DNA of 26,694 nt from Tritrichomonas foetus. Its lineage: Eukaryota > Parabasalia > Tritrichomonadida > Tritrichomonadidae. The position numbers and the translations under genes were made by a program. Positions 6,850 through 15,600 of the stretch are shown here, piece after piece. How positions within the stretch are numbered: position 1 is the first letter of the stretch; the number at the start of each line of letters is the position of its first letter. A model generated the notes under the pieces. It had not been told where the DNA came from, searched no databases, and worked only from the letters and a program-made list of their open reading frames with translations. The DNA lies in assembly GCA_001839685.1 (NCBI GenBank), contig MLAK01001218.1, positions 1-26,694 on the forward strand. Reading direction: 5' to 3'.

Positions 6850-8043
6850 TTATTGTTTAATTTTATATAACGAATTCAAAATATCCCTTTTAGAATGTCT
6901 TTGGCACAATCCATTTATTGCAGATAATTTCACAAGATCTTCTTGGTCATACTTTCCAACAAATGGCAAAAAATGATCCAAAACAGAAAAATAGCAGTCT
7001 GCGATTAAATTATTGGTTTTTTCATTCATAATTGTGTCATAGTTATCTGCATCAGTGATATACACTAATTCTCGCAAAAATAAATCGAATTTTGTGTGTA
7101 ATGCCTCCATCCTCATGATTTCTAGTTTGAGTTTTGTTTTTTCTGATTGTTTTGTTGTTCGATTCATTCTTCTCTCCATTGCAAACCTTGTTGCTTCACT
7201 TTGAGGCACTTTTGGATGAGTATTTTGTCTCCTAATTGTTTTTCTCCATGACATATTCAAAATGGATGATGGAAATCCAAGAAAATCACTTATTTTTGCT
7301 GTTTTCAAGGAGAAATCTCCATAAATCGAAGCGTGCGATTGTTCTGTCGCATTTCGAACATTTTCATAGAATTCTTCAATAGTAGAGTCTGGTTTTTCAT
7401 CCATTTCAATCAACCAATTATTAGTAAATTCATTTGTAAGATAGGTGTTGAAATACTCACTATAACCAGATGCATAAGAAGACTCATCAGCATTAGCTGC
7501 TGTTAAATAAATGATATTTGGAGTTTTCAGATTTCGTACCACGGAACCAGCATGACAGGCTTCAATACCGAAAAGAATTCTTTTATATTTTCTATTATTG
7601 TACATTTTCATTAATGCCGCATCAAGATCAATTGTCTTAATAGGACTTCCTTGTGGCGTTGCAAGAGTTCCTGGACCACCATGATCATCATAATAAATAA
7701 AAATATCATCATTTTCTGTAGAATTCAAAAGTAAAAATGATTGATAAAAATTATAAGCAGTAACACTATTTTCCGTATAATTTATCAATTTTTTCCCAAT
7801 ATAAACACTTGGTTCATTCTCATCATGGAAAATTTCACCTTTTCTAATGTTAGAATCAGAATCAACTACATCATCATATGATAATGTAATAATATTTTGA
7901 GATTTATATCCTCTTCTAATTAATTGGTTATACAATGTATAAATATCTGCTTGATGACGATAGTTATAGTATCCAAATGATCCTGCCATTAAAATAGCAT
8001 ATTTTTCAGCTGATATAAACCATAAAAGGGAATAAAAAATCAT
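6850..8043 (-). CDS. Legumain (asparaginyl endopeptidase, clan CD family C13)
   Basis: Predicted 397-residue lysosomal or secreted cysteine protease that cleaves after Asn. A short hydrophobic N-terminus (about residues 2-11) fits a signal peptide. The peptidase domain begins immediately with AILMAGSFGYYNYRHQAD, matching the legumain block; R29 corresponds to the S1-pocket Arg. Catalytic His is H121 in DDHGGPG, and catalytic Cys is C163 in EACHAGS. Most legumains have HGAPG and EACESGS, so the flanking residues differ. TAANADESSYAS at about 181-192 matches the conserved substrate-binding segment. Residues from about 275 form a basic/helical C-terminal propeptide-like region with only two Cys. 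GPI8 transamidase is less likely, since legumain-type RHQAD and SSYA blocks are present and there is no C-terminal membrane anchor. The gene diverges from the cathepsin gene. Confidence 0.93.
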   Translation of the reverse strand: MIFYSLLWFISAEKYAILMAGSFGYYNYRHQADIYTLYNQLIRRGYKSQNIITLSYDDVVDSDSNIRKGEIFHDENEPSVYIGKKLINYTENSVTAYNFYQSFLLLNSTENDDIFIYYDDHGGPGTLATPQGSPIKTIDLDAALMKMYNNRKYKRILFGIEACHAGSVVRNLKTPNIIYLTAANADESSYASGYSEYFNTYLTNEFTNNWLIEMDEKPDSTIEEFYENVRNATEQSHASIYGDFSLKTAKISDFLGFPSSILNMSWRKTIRRQNTHPKVPQSEATRFAMERRMNRTTKQSEKTKLKLEIMRMEALHTKFDLFLRELVYITDADNYDTIMNEKTNNLIADCYFSVLDHFLPFVGKYDQEDLVKLSAINGLCQRHSKRDILNSLYKIKQ

Positions 8044-8192
8044 AAAAATGAAGGATTTATTTACTCACATCACATCACATCATTTTTTTAAGCAATTGAA
8101 CTGTTTCAGGTGTGGCCTGACATCTATTCAAAAAATAATTAAATGCAAATTGTTATCACTTCATCTTTTCAACAAGTGTTAACTTCATTTTT
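8044..8192. promoter_or_regulatory. Bidirectional promoter region with two matching initiators
   Basis: This 149-nt spacer serves two divergent protease genes. Both starts carry the same sequence, CTTCATTTTTATG. For the cathepsin (+), the initiator TCATT is at 8185-8189 with its A at 8187, six nt before the ATG. For the legumain (-), AATGA at 8047-8051 is the same element in reverse, also leaving six nt. TCA(+1)Y(T/A) close to the ATG is the classic trichomonad initiator. Between them, 8064-8083 has three tandem CACAT units (GATGT on the legumain coding strand). Confidence 0.85.
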
Positions 8193-9149
8193 ATGCTGCT
8201 ATTTTTAGTTGAGCTTATAAGATCGACACCATATGTAAGTCAACATCAAGAATTATCGTTTGTTCAATGGATGAGAGAGAACAATGCCATTTATTCTGGA
8301 AACGACTACCAATTTAGATTAGGAGTCTGGTTAATGAATATGGAATATGTTAATGAACAAAACAGAGCAACTGATTCTAATCGGAAAACATTTACTGTTG
8401 GAATGAACCAATTTACTGGAATGACAAGAAGTGAATACAAATCATTACTTGGATTCAATAAAAAAGCTAAAACTAGCAAAGCAGAAATAACAGAAAAAAA
8501 GAATGTTGTTATTCCTGAATCACTTGATTTCCGTGAAAGAGGAGTTGTCAATGAAATTCAAAATCAAGGAGGCTGTGGAAGTTGCTGGGCATTTTCGGCA
8601 ATTGGTGCAATGGAATCTATTCATGCATTAAAATTTGGTGAACTATTAAAGCTTTCTGAGTCCAATTTAGTTGACTGTGTTGACTTGTGCTATGGTTGTG
8701 AAGGAGGAATTATGGATGCGGCATATTATTACGTTCATGAGCATCAAGATGGCAAATTTATGCTTGCATCTGATTATCCTTATACACCATCTCAAGGTAC
8801 ATGTAAATTTGACTCTAGTAAAGCTGTTTCCTATCTTCGTTCAATGAACGGCATTGTGTCTGGAACTGAGGATGCATTGTTAAATAGTTTAGTCGCTTAT
8901 GGACCAAATGCTGTTGCAATAGATGCTTCTCCACTTAATTTCCAATTCTATAAAATGGGAGTCTACAATGATTGGACATGTCCAAAAGATGTCAATCATG
9001 CAGTTATTCTTGTTGGTTATGGCGAAAACTTTTGGATTGTTAGAAATTCATGGGGAAAGACTTGGGGAGAAAGTGGTTACGTAAGAATGGCACGCCACAT
9101 GGATGGAATTTGTGGAATAACAGATTATGTAGTTGTTCCAATAGCCTAA
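8193..9149 (+). CDS. Cathepsin L-like papain-family cysteine protease (C1A)
   Basis: Predicted 318-residue zymogen. The start ATG is fixed by the TCATT initiator six nt upstream. A short hydrophobic segment (residues 2-9) probably acts as a signal sequence. The I29 inhibitor prodomain covers about 22-85, with an ERFNIN-like helix (R42, W46, N49, V53, N57) and a GxNxF variant (G70, N72, F74). The mature domain starts near 107-112 (IPESLDFRERG). The oxyanion Gln is Q125, the catalytic Cys C131 in GGCGSCWAFS, the His H269 in NHAVILVGYG, and the Asn N285 in NSWGKTWGESGY. Six or more Cys fit the usual disulfides. All catalytic residues are present, so it should be active. Trichomonad relatives are lysosomal or secreted and several act in host-cell damage or nutrition. 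Asn104 just upstream of the mature domain is a possible legumain cleavage site. Confidence 0.96.
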   Translation: MLLFLVELIRSTPYVSQHQELSFVQWMRENNAIYSGNDYQFRLGVWLMNMEYVNEQNRATDSNRKTFTVGMNQFTGMTRSEYKSLLGFNKKAKTSKAEITEKKNVVIPESLDFRERGVVNEIQNQGGCGSCWAFSAIGAMESIHALKFGELLKLSESNLVDCVDLCYGCEGGIMDAAYYYVHEHQDGKFMLASDYPYTPSQGTCKFDSSKAVSYLRSMNGIVSGTEDALLNSLVAYGPNAVAIDASPLNFQFYKMGVYNDWTCPKDVNHAVILVGYGENFWIVRNSWGKTWGESGYVRMARHMDGICGITDYVVVPIA

Positions 9150-9154
9150 ATAAA
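9147..9154 (+). terminator. Poly(A) signal TAAATAAA overlapping the stop codon
   Basis: The stop codon TAA at 9147-9149 is part of TAAA, followed by a second TAAA. In trichomonads UAAA overlapping or near the stop codon is the described polyadenylation signal. The protease gene converges with the downstream minus-strand gene at 9378. Confidence 0.65.
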
Positions 9155-9377
9155 ATTCAAAATCAATATCCAAATTTAATTTCTTTTCTTATAATGTTGT
9201 ATTTTCTAGTCTAATGACGAAATAAAAAACTAAATAAAGATCATAAAAAATGGAAATATAAGAAAAATCAAAATTCTATTATATTAAATATTTACAAATA
9301 GAATATATAAAAGTTATTTGAATCATTGCATTCATTCGAAATGTAATATAAATAAAATTTTTATTCCAAATTGGAAA

Positions 9378-12263
9378 TCAAACTTTATGTGAAGAAAATC
9401 TTAAAACACCAACAGAAGGATTTCGCCCAAATTTAGAATTATACTCTTTTTCTTTAGCAATCATAATATTTTTATAGTTTGCCATGTCAACCAAGGATTT
9501 TTTCAGTAATTTCATTAATGTTGAACAATGCCCCTCAAATAATTTAATTTTGGCAAGATCTGATTCGCGTGAAGGTCTAGTTTCATACCGAGTTTTAGCT
9601 TTTTCGGATTCTTCATTACAAATATTTAATTTTTCTGTCAAAAAATCGTTTAAAGCTACACTTTTTATAAAAAGTTCTTCTTTTTCTTTCATACATAAAT
9701 CATTAAAATCATTTAATTTTTTGGTATTTTCATCGTTAACATACTCAATTTCTTTTCTATTTTCAATTGAAGAACGTGCAATTGAGGCTCCTTCTTGGCT
9801 TATTGTTTCATTAATGTTTAAAATATTTTTTATATGATTACTTTTCATTTTTTCAATCAAATTGTTATATTCCTCTAATATTAGATCCGCATCAATAGCA
9901 TTTTGTTCAAAGATATTTGTCAAGCACTGATTCAATTTCATTAAGTCATTTTCATAATTCACTATCAGTTTTTTATAATTTTCTTTTTGTGAAAAGATTT
10001 CATTAATATATTTACTTGATTCTTCTTCATTTCGATTCTTAATAGATAATATTTCTTGATTGGTTTCAAGCTCTTTCGTGAAAGCTCTATTTCGACAATC
10101 ATTTCTTGTATTTTCTAATTCATTTTCATAAAGTTGAATATCATTATTGTTTTTTTCATTTATTAATTTGGTTGAATAAGATTGTAGTTCGATTGAATGA
10201 AGGTTATTAATTTCATTTAATGTTTGTTTAAGTTTATAAATCTCATTCTCTTTTGATTTTTGAGTATTGGAAATTTGCATCCTGAGATTTTGTCGAATAG
10301 TATCTCTGCCACGTCTTCCATTTTGATTGATATCTTTTAAATAGGATTGATGTCTTTCTATTTCTTCATTTTCTAGTTTTTCCCAATCCAGCAAAAGTGA
10401 TTTTCGATGAATCACAATTTTTCTGTTTGTTTCCGTTCTTTTGATTGCTAAATCATTTATTTCATTTGTAAATTGCTTAAATATATCTGTACTCGATGGT
10501 GGTTCTATTGAATTTAAGAGTTTAGATTGATCTTCATAATCTGCAGTAAAACCAGTCAAGAGTTGTTTAACCTCTTCTTCATATTTATTTGAGCATTCTT
10601 GCTCTATTTGTTTGAATGTTGAATATCTTTCATTTTCTATTGTACTTAATATACTCGCTTTCAAATTAACAAAATCAGATTCACTTTTATCAATAATATT
10701 ATTGATTTTATATAAAAATAATTCATCATCATTTGATAGTTCCAATTCGATATCTTTTTTTCTTTGGTCATGCAAGTTATTAAGAGTTTCTATATCTTTG
10801 TTTTCTAATTCATTGAAGGTTTTACGCCAGCTATTTTGTGCTGATCTTATTTGATTAATACTGTTTTTTAAACTCATCAATATTTCTCTATTCTGGCGAA
10901 TTGCAACGTCGTTGTCATTAGATATTGATTGAATTTCTAACCGAATACTTTGAGTTTTTTCCGAAAAAAGTTTTATAAGAGTATTCATTTCTTCTTCATT
11001 GCTTGACAAGCAATTAACTTTTTCTACAAAATGTTTTTCTTTTAGATTCTGAAATTCTTCTTCAAACTGATGAAATAATTTTTTAAAATCAATTGAATTT
11101 TGCTCAATTTCTTTACATAACTGTTGAATTTTGGCATCAATAACATTCTTTTCATTTTTCATCTTGATGGAAATTTCATGTATTTCATTGATAAACAATT
11201 CTTTCATATTGTTAAGATCTAAATTGAAACTATTATTTCGATTTTTTATCATTTGTGCTTTATCAATTAATTCTTGATTTTGTTTTTCAATTAAGGTAGC
11301 AAGTTCTTTTTGCTTTTCATTGATTTCTTTTTCTTTTATAAAATCAAACTGTTGTTGTTTATTTAAAATTGCGGCTAATTCTACTGTTAGTTTTTGATCA
11401 ATTTCTTGAAATTTATACTGAAAAGATTCAGAATATTTTTGAAAAGCAACAAGATCAGATTCATATCTTTTAATATTATCATGAACTTCTTTATAAATAT
11501 CATTGAGTTTGGAATTCTTTTGATTATTTTTTATTGGAAAAAATGATTTCAAATTATAAATTTCATTTTTCACTTTTGTAAAATAGGAAAGAAAACTTGG
11601 ACTTATTCCAATTTCAACAAATTTCTCATTTTTGATACGATCCAGGTTTTTTTGATGTTCTATTTCCAACTCCATAAGTCTATTATTCGAGCTGTAGGTA
11701 TATTCGTTCAGCTTTTTTTCGGATTCTTCATAAAAACTTTTGATTTTTTCACAATGTTTCTGTTTTTTTTGAGTGATTTTCGTTTGAATATCATTAATGA
11801 ATTGTGAACATATTTGTTCTATTTTATTTTTTAACGAAGTTCTATCAGTCAAATCAAGATCAAAATTAATCAAAAAATTATTTGCATCAACTTGCAAACT
11901 TCCAAGTTCATGAAGAATTTTTTGAAAGGAAATATTATGAAAGCTTATCATTTCATCTATTTCATCTTTCATTTCTTCATATTTTATCGAAAATTCGGAT
12001 TTAATTTTTGTTTCTATTTGTTTTCGATAATTATCAACAGTTTCCTGAATTGAGAAAACATAATTAGTGTAGTTAAAAAGCTCATTTTGTATTTGTCTGT
12101 TAAAATCATTATTCAAAATGTTAACATGAAAATTTTTTTCACTAATTTGACCCAAAAATAACTGAATTACCTTATTCAATTGACTAATTTTCTTACTCAC
12201 ATTATATCTGTAAACAACACGGCTTTGATAAGGTGTCTTTGAATTCAAAATATTTTTGAGCAC
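9378..12263 (-). CDS. Long coiled-coil protein, N-terminus unresolved
   Basis: The open frame encodes about 961 residues but begins at a GTG after an in-frame TAA at 12279-12281. The first in-frame ATG is at 11972 (residue 98 of this frame), and the preceding ~95 codons already look like coding coiled coil, so the real start lies upstream. A 24-codon frame from ATG 12348 ends at TGA 12274-12276, offset by one base. The body is almost entirely Lys/Glu/Asn/Ile helix with no signal peptide or membrane segment. The last ~70 residues hold a compact segment (RPSRESDLAKI ... EKEYNSKFGRNPSVGVL) that looks like a conserved C-terminal domain, followed by a short basic tail. The role is probably structural or cytoskeletal; the exact family is not recognised. 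The coordinate given for the 5' end marks the open frame and not a proven start. Confidence 0.8.
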   Translation of the reverse strand: MLKNILNSKTPYQSRVVYRYNVSKKISQLNKVIQLFLGQISEKNFHVNILNNDFNRQIQNELFNYTNYVFSIQETVDNYRKQIETKIKSEFSIKYEEMKDEIDEMISFHNISFQKILHELGSLQVDANNFLINFDLDLTDRTSLKNKIEQICSQFINDIQTKITQKKQKHCEKIKSFYEESEKKLNEYTYSSNNRLMELEIEHQKNLDRIKNEKFVEIGISPSFLSYFTKVKNEIYNLKSFFPIKNNQKNSKLNDIYKEVHDNIKRYESDLVAFQKYSESFQYKFQEIDQKLTVELAAILNKQQQFDFIKEKEINEKQKELATLIEKQNQELIDKAQMIKNRNNSFNLDLNNMKELFINEIHEISIKMKNEKNVIDAKIQQLCKEIEQNSIDFKKLFHQFEEEFQNLKEKHFVEKVNCLSSNEEEMNTLIKLFSEKTQSIRLEIQSISNDNDVAIRQNREILMSLKNSINQIRSAQNSWRKTFNELENKDIETLNNLHDQRKKDIELELSNDDELFLYKINNIIDKSESDFVNLKASILSTIENERYSTFKQIEQECSNKYEEEVKQLLTGFTADYEDQSKLLNSIEPPSSTDIFKQFTNEINDLAIKRTETNRKIVIHRKSLLLDWEKLENEEIERHQSYLKDINQNGRRGRDTIRQNLRMQISNTQKSKENEIYKLKQTLNEINNLHSIELQSYSTKLINEKNNNDIQLYENELENTRNDCRNRAFTKELETNQEILSIKNRNEEESSKYINEIFSQKENYKKLIVNYENDLMKLNQCLTNIFEQNAIDADLILEEYNNLIEKMKSNHIKNILNINETISQEGASIARSSIENRKEIEYVNDENTKKLNDFNDLCMKEKEELFIKSVALNDFLTEKLNICNEESEKAKTRYETRPSRESDLAKIKLFEGHCSTLMKLLKKSLVDMANYKNIMIAKEKEYNSKFGRNPSVGVLRFSSHKV

Positions 12264-12273
12264 GTTTAGGATT

Positions 12274-12348
12274 TCAACTTAGGTCAAATATTTTGAATGT
12301 GAAAGGTGAAATAAATCTAACACTATCTCTTTTGAAACGAGTTTTCAT
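12274..12348 (-). other. Short ATG frame ahead of the coiled-coil gene, possible first exon or shifted 5' end
   Basis: ATG at 12348 opens 24 sense codons ending at TGA 12274-12276. A TCATC word sits just before it, placing a candidate +1 A six nt from the ATG. That is the spacing seen at the proteases, although TCATC misses the initiator consensus at its last base. The frame overlaps the large frame below it with a one-base offset between 12281 and 12274. Options are a 5' end joined by a one-base indel, a +1 frameshift, a spliced first exon, or an independent uORF. Confidence 0.45.
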
Positions 12349-12635
12349 TTTGATGATAAAGAATAATTTAAAGGATAATTTCTATAATAATTTTATATTC
12401 CCGCTTGCTTTTTCTTTTCATTTGAACATTGGTTTCAATACAATGTTGTGTGGAAGTTATTATTCATTCGTTATTGATGAAAGTTCTTGATCACCTTTAA
12501 TGATGATAAGTCAAGAATGAAAAACATAATACAAAATGCATGTTACTATTTAATTTAGAAAAAAAAAAAAATAATTTATAAGACAAAATGAGTTTCATCT
12601 TTCATTTTATTTTCTATAGAAACAACTATTTTTAT
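12349..12635. other. Spacer between coiled-coil and BEACH genes
   Basis: AT-rich, with a 12-base A tract near 12559. It holds the promoter of the coiled-coil gene and the 3' flank of the BEACH gene. A plus-strand open stretch from 12293 starts at an ATG but runs antisense over the neighbouring gene's 5' end and has no recognisable protein features. Confidence 0.4.
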
Positions 12636-12638
12636 TTA
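12631..12638 (-). terminator. Poly(A) signal TAAATAAA overlapping the BEACH stop codon
   Basis: On the minus strand the TAA stop at 12636-12638 reads into TAAATAAA, the same arrangement as at the cathepsin gene. Confidence 0.6.
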
Positions 12639-15600
12639 AGTCAGTCGGAATGAGGATTTGAGATTTATGTCATGTTGACAATTGATGCAAGTTGTTCCAC
12701 TACATTGTGGACAAAGAATTACACCACAAACAGTACATTTTTGATTCATTTCATGGAAACATGTTGGGCATCTTGGAATTAAAATTGATTGTTCAATTAT
12801 AGAAATGGTGAGTTCTGTACAGTGCCTTTTGTCATCACAACACCAAACCTTATAATCGTTTTTATTCACAAATATATCTTTTACGCGTGATTTAAACAGA
12901 TTTTTGGTGCCGATTAAAGAAAGTTGATTTTCTTCATTGGCGACGAGGAATTCAATATTGCCCAATGAGTTTCCAATGACGATTATTCGTCCATCAAATG
13001 TATAATCATATGGAATCATTGAAACACAAGTGAGATCATAATTGTTGAAATCATATGATCTTAGTTTCGTACTATTCAGTGAATATTGTTCAACACAATG
13101 CGTGAAAAGTATAGTTAAACATCCATCAAAGCTATCAAAGAATAAATCAATGATTTTTCTATCATTATTTTCGATAATTTTTTCATCAGTTGGAGGTTTT
13201 TCTGTTGTAGTATCAAAATTGAGTTCTCTATGTAATAAGCGAGTTGCAAAGTTCCAAATTTTCACTGTGTTTCCAAAAACAGATGCACATAAAAAGTCTT
13301 GTGAAGAAATAACACTTTTTTGGCATTCGCAATTACCCAAATATTTAGCAACAAGTTCCACATTTCGTGGAATTTTAAGATCATGATGCAAAAAGTAAAC
13401 TTTAACATAACCTGATTCAAAACTCAAAACAATGAATGCGCCATCTTCACTAACAGAAATATCTTTAACGAATCCAAAGTCAGAAGAGGCAATAGAACAC
13501 ATTAAATCATGATTTTCAGTTTTTCTTACATAAATGGCTTCATTTGTATCATCAACAGCAAGGTAGTAATCAAAGTTAGGTGGAATCATAACACTTTTTT
13601 CAGGTATAACTGAAGCGGATTTGCCAAGTTTGAAATTATCGCCTTGTATTGTTACATTAAATAATTCTACTTGACGTTCCACAAGTTTTTGCGTGATAAA
13701 TCGAATATTATTTCGAATTATTTTACTTTTTGAGGGATGTTGTCGATTAAAAATCTGTTTTGGACATTGGCCAAAATTAATAACTTGGTCTTCAAATGCA
13801 TTGGCATCAATATTTAAGAATTCAGCAGTTGATGAATGATAAGCACTTGGTAAAAACAGGTTTTTAGCTTGTAAAGCAGCTTCTCCAGTTTGTTTGTAAC
13901 CAAAAATCAAATCAATCCATTTATTTAAGTCTTCACACTTTTCAAGAAACTTTCGAGAAACTTCTGTAAAGAGGAAAGGAGAGTTATTTGACCAATCTGG
14001 TAAAGCAACACATTCTTTTTCTTTTTCAATGTCCAAATGTGAATCATTGGTATACAACTCAGGTACACAAAATATTTCCGGAATTGGCTCTTTCAAGTCT
14101 GTTTGATTTGTGCATGATGCTGAAATATAAGATTCATTAATTGAATAAAACACACGTTGTGTATCATCCCATCCTTCATTTAAATCCCATAAAAAGAATG
14201 TAAATGGTGGCATTCTCATTAAGAACCAAAAAACTGCACCAGGTAATGAATAATGACATCCATAGAAATATTTAGGATCACTGCTTTCATTATATGTGTC
14301 TTCATAATGACGCGCACGTTTTTCATTCAATTGACCCATTGGTAGAGATAAATTTCTTGGTTCAAGTTCCGAAGGAGAAACAACCCATGGGAAAACTGGA
14401 TATTGTGCACAATCTGCAAATCCACGACCACTTTGATAATTTAAGAAGATTAAATAATCATAATTAGAAATTTTTCCATCAAGCCATAACTTTAGAATTT
14501 CAATAACAGGTAAATTAAACAAAAACGTGCTGCTGTTAAATGTTTTAATGATTCCATTGGTGAGGGTTCTTGTTTTCTTTTCAATATTTTCATAATCATC
14601 CAACGAATTGAAAATCAAAATAAAGTTAGGATCAAATAAATAAAAGAATGACAAAGCTCGTCGTTGATGAACATAAAGATGTGGTTCAACTTTAATAAAT
14701 CGCTCATATTCGAATGATAGAACAAAATGACCACAAAACATCGAAGTTGAATGCCATTCATTTAATAAACATGCTTCATTAAATGGTAAAAGTGCAATTG
14801 GTGCATGCGGTTCAGAAATTAATCCAATTTTTCCATCGCGGATTGTTGCAAGAAATAGAAGATGCATCCTTTCGTTTTGATAAAACAAAACACATGGAAT
14901 TGGATGAATATAATAATATAAATACACTTGAACAATATCTGTTGCTTTTCCAAAAATGGTTTGGAAATCATCAGACATTCGATTACTTATTAAAACATAC
15001 GAATATTCGTATATTCTTTGTTCTTGACACCATTCAGGTGCGCATTGCAATTCACCAAAGAATTCAACTTGCGCAATTTTTGATTGTGGAGCTTTAAATG
15101 GTAGCTTAAAGAAATCTGTTGGAACTTTTGAACCGGATGCTGGTGATTTGATTTTATATGGAGATGGTGAAACAACCCGTGGTGTTGAATATGGTAAAGA
15201 AAGATTCGATAAGTGGTACGATTCAGTTGGATTTGAACTACTTAATTTAATCAATAGTTCATTTTTAATACATTCGAAATAAAATCTTTCATATTTCCTT
15301 AAATAAATGTTCAAAAGTGAAGATTGTTGAACTGTCATATTATAATGATTAGCAACTCTTCGAATTCTAGCAGATAACATCATTTTAGCACCAGTTGATG
15401 CAATTGATTTGGCATTCATGATTATTTGATTGGTGAAGTTGGTACGTGAATCACAATCATAGGTCGGTGTAATTGTAGATTGAAGTTCTTTCCACTTTTT
15501 CTCGGCTTCAGATTGATCGTAGTTCATTAAGAATTTAGGATTCATTGTTACAGAAACATTATGATATTTCAATAAATGACAGAAAGTTTGATCATCTAAC

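Noticed and set aside
12200..12350. Classical parabasalid intron joining the short ATG frame to the coiled-coil gene
   Set aside because: No ACTAACACACAG-like 3' element and no clear GTATGT-like donor were seen between them. Kept only as one option in the frame-break finding.
12293..12490. 65-codon plus-strand open frame in the coiled-coil/BEACH spacer
   Set aside because: It overlaps antisense the putative 5' end of the coiled-coil gene and its composition is typical of translated AT-rich DNA.
14783..15097. Plus-strand open frames within the BEACH gene
   Set aside because: They are antisense shadows of strongly supported PH-BEACH coding sequence.
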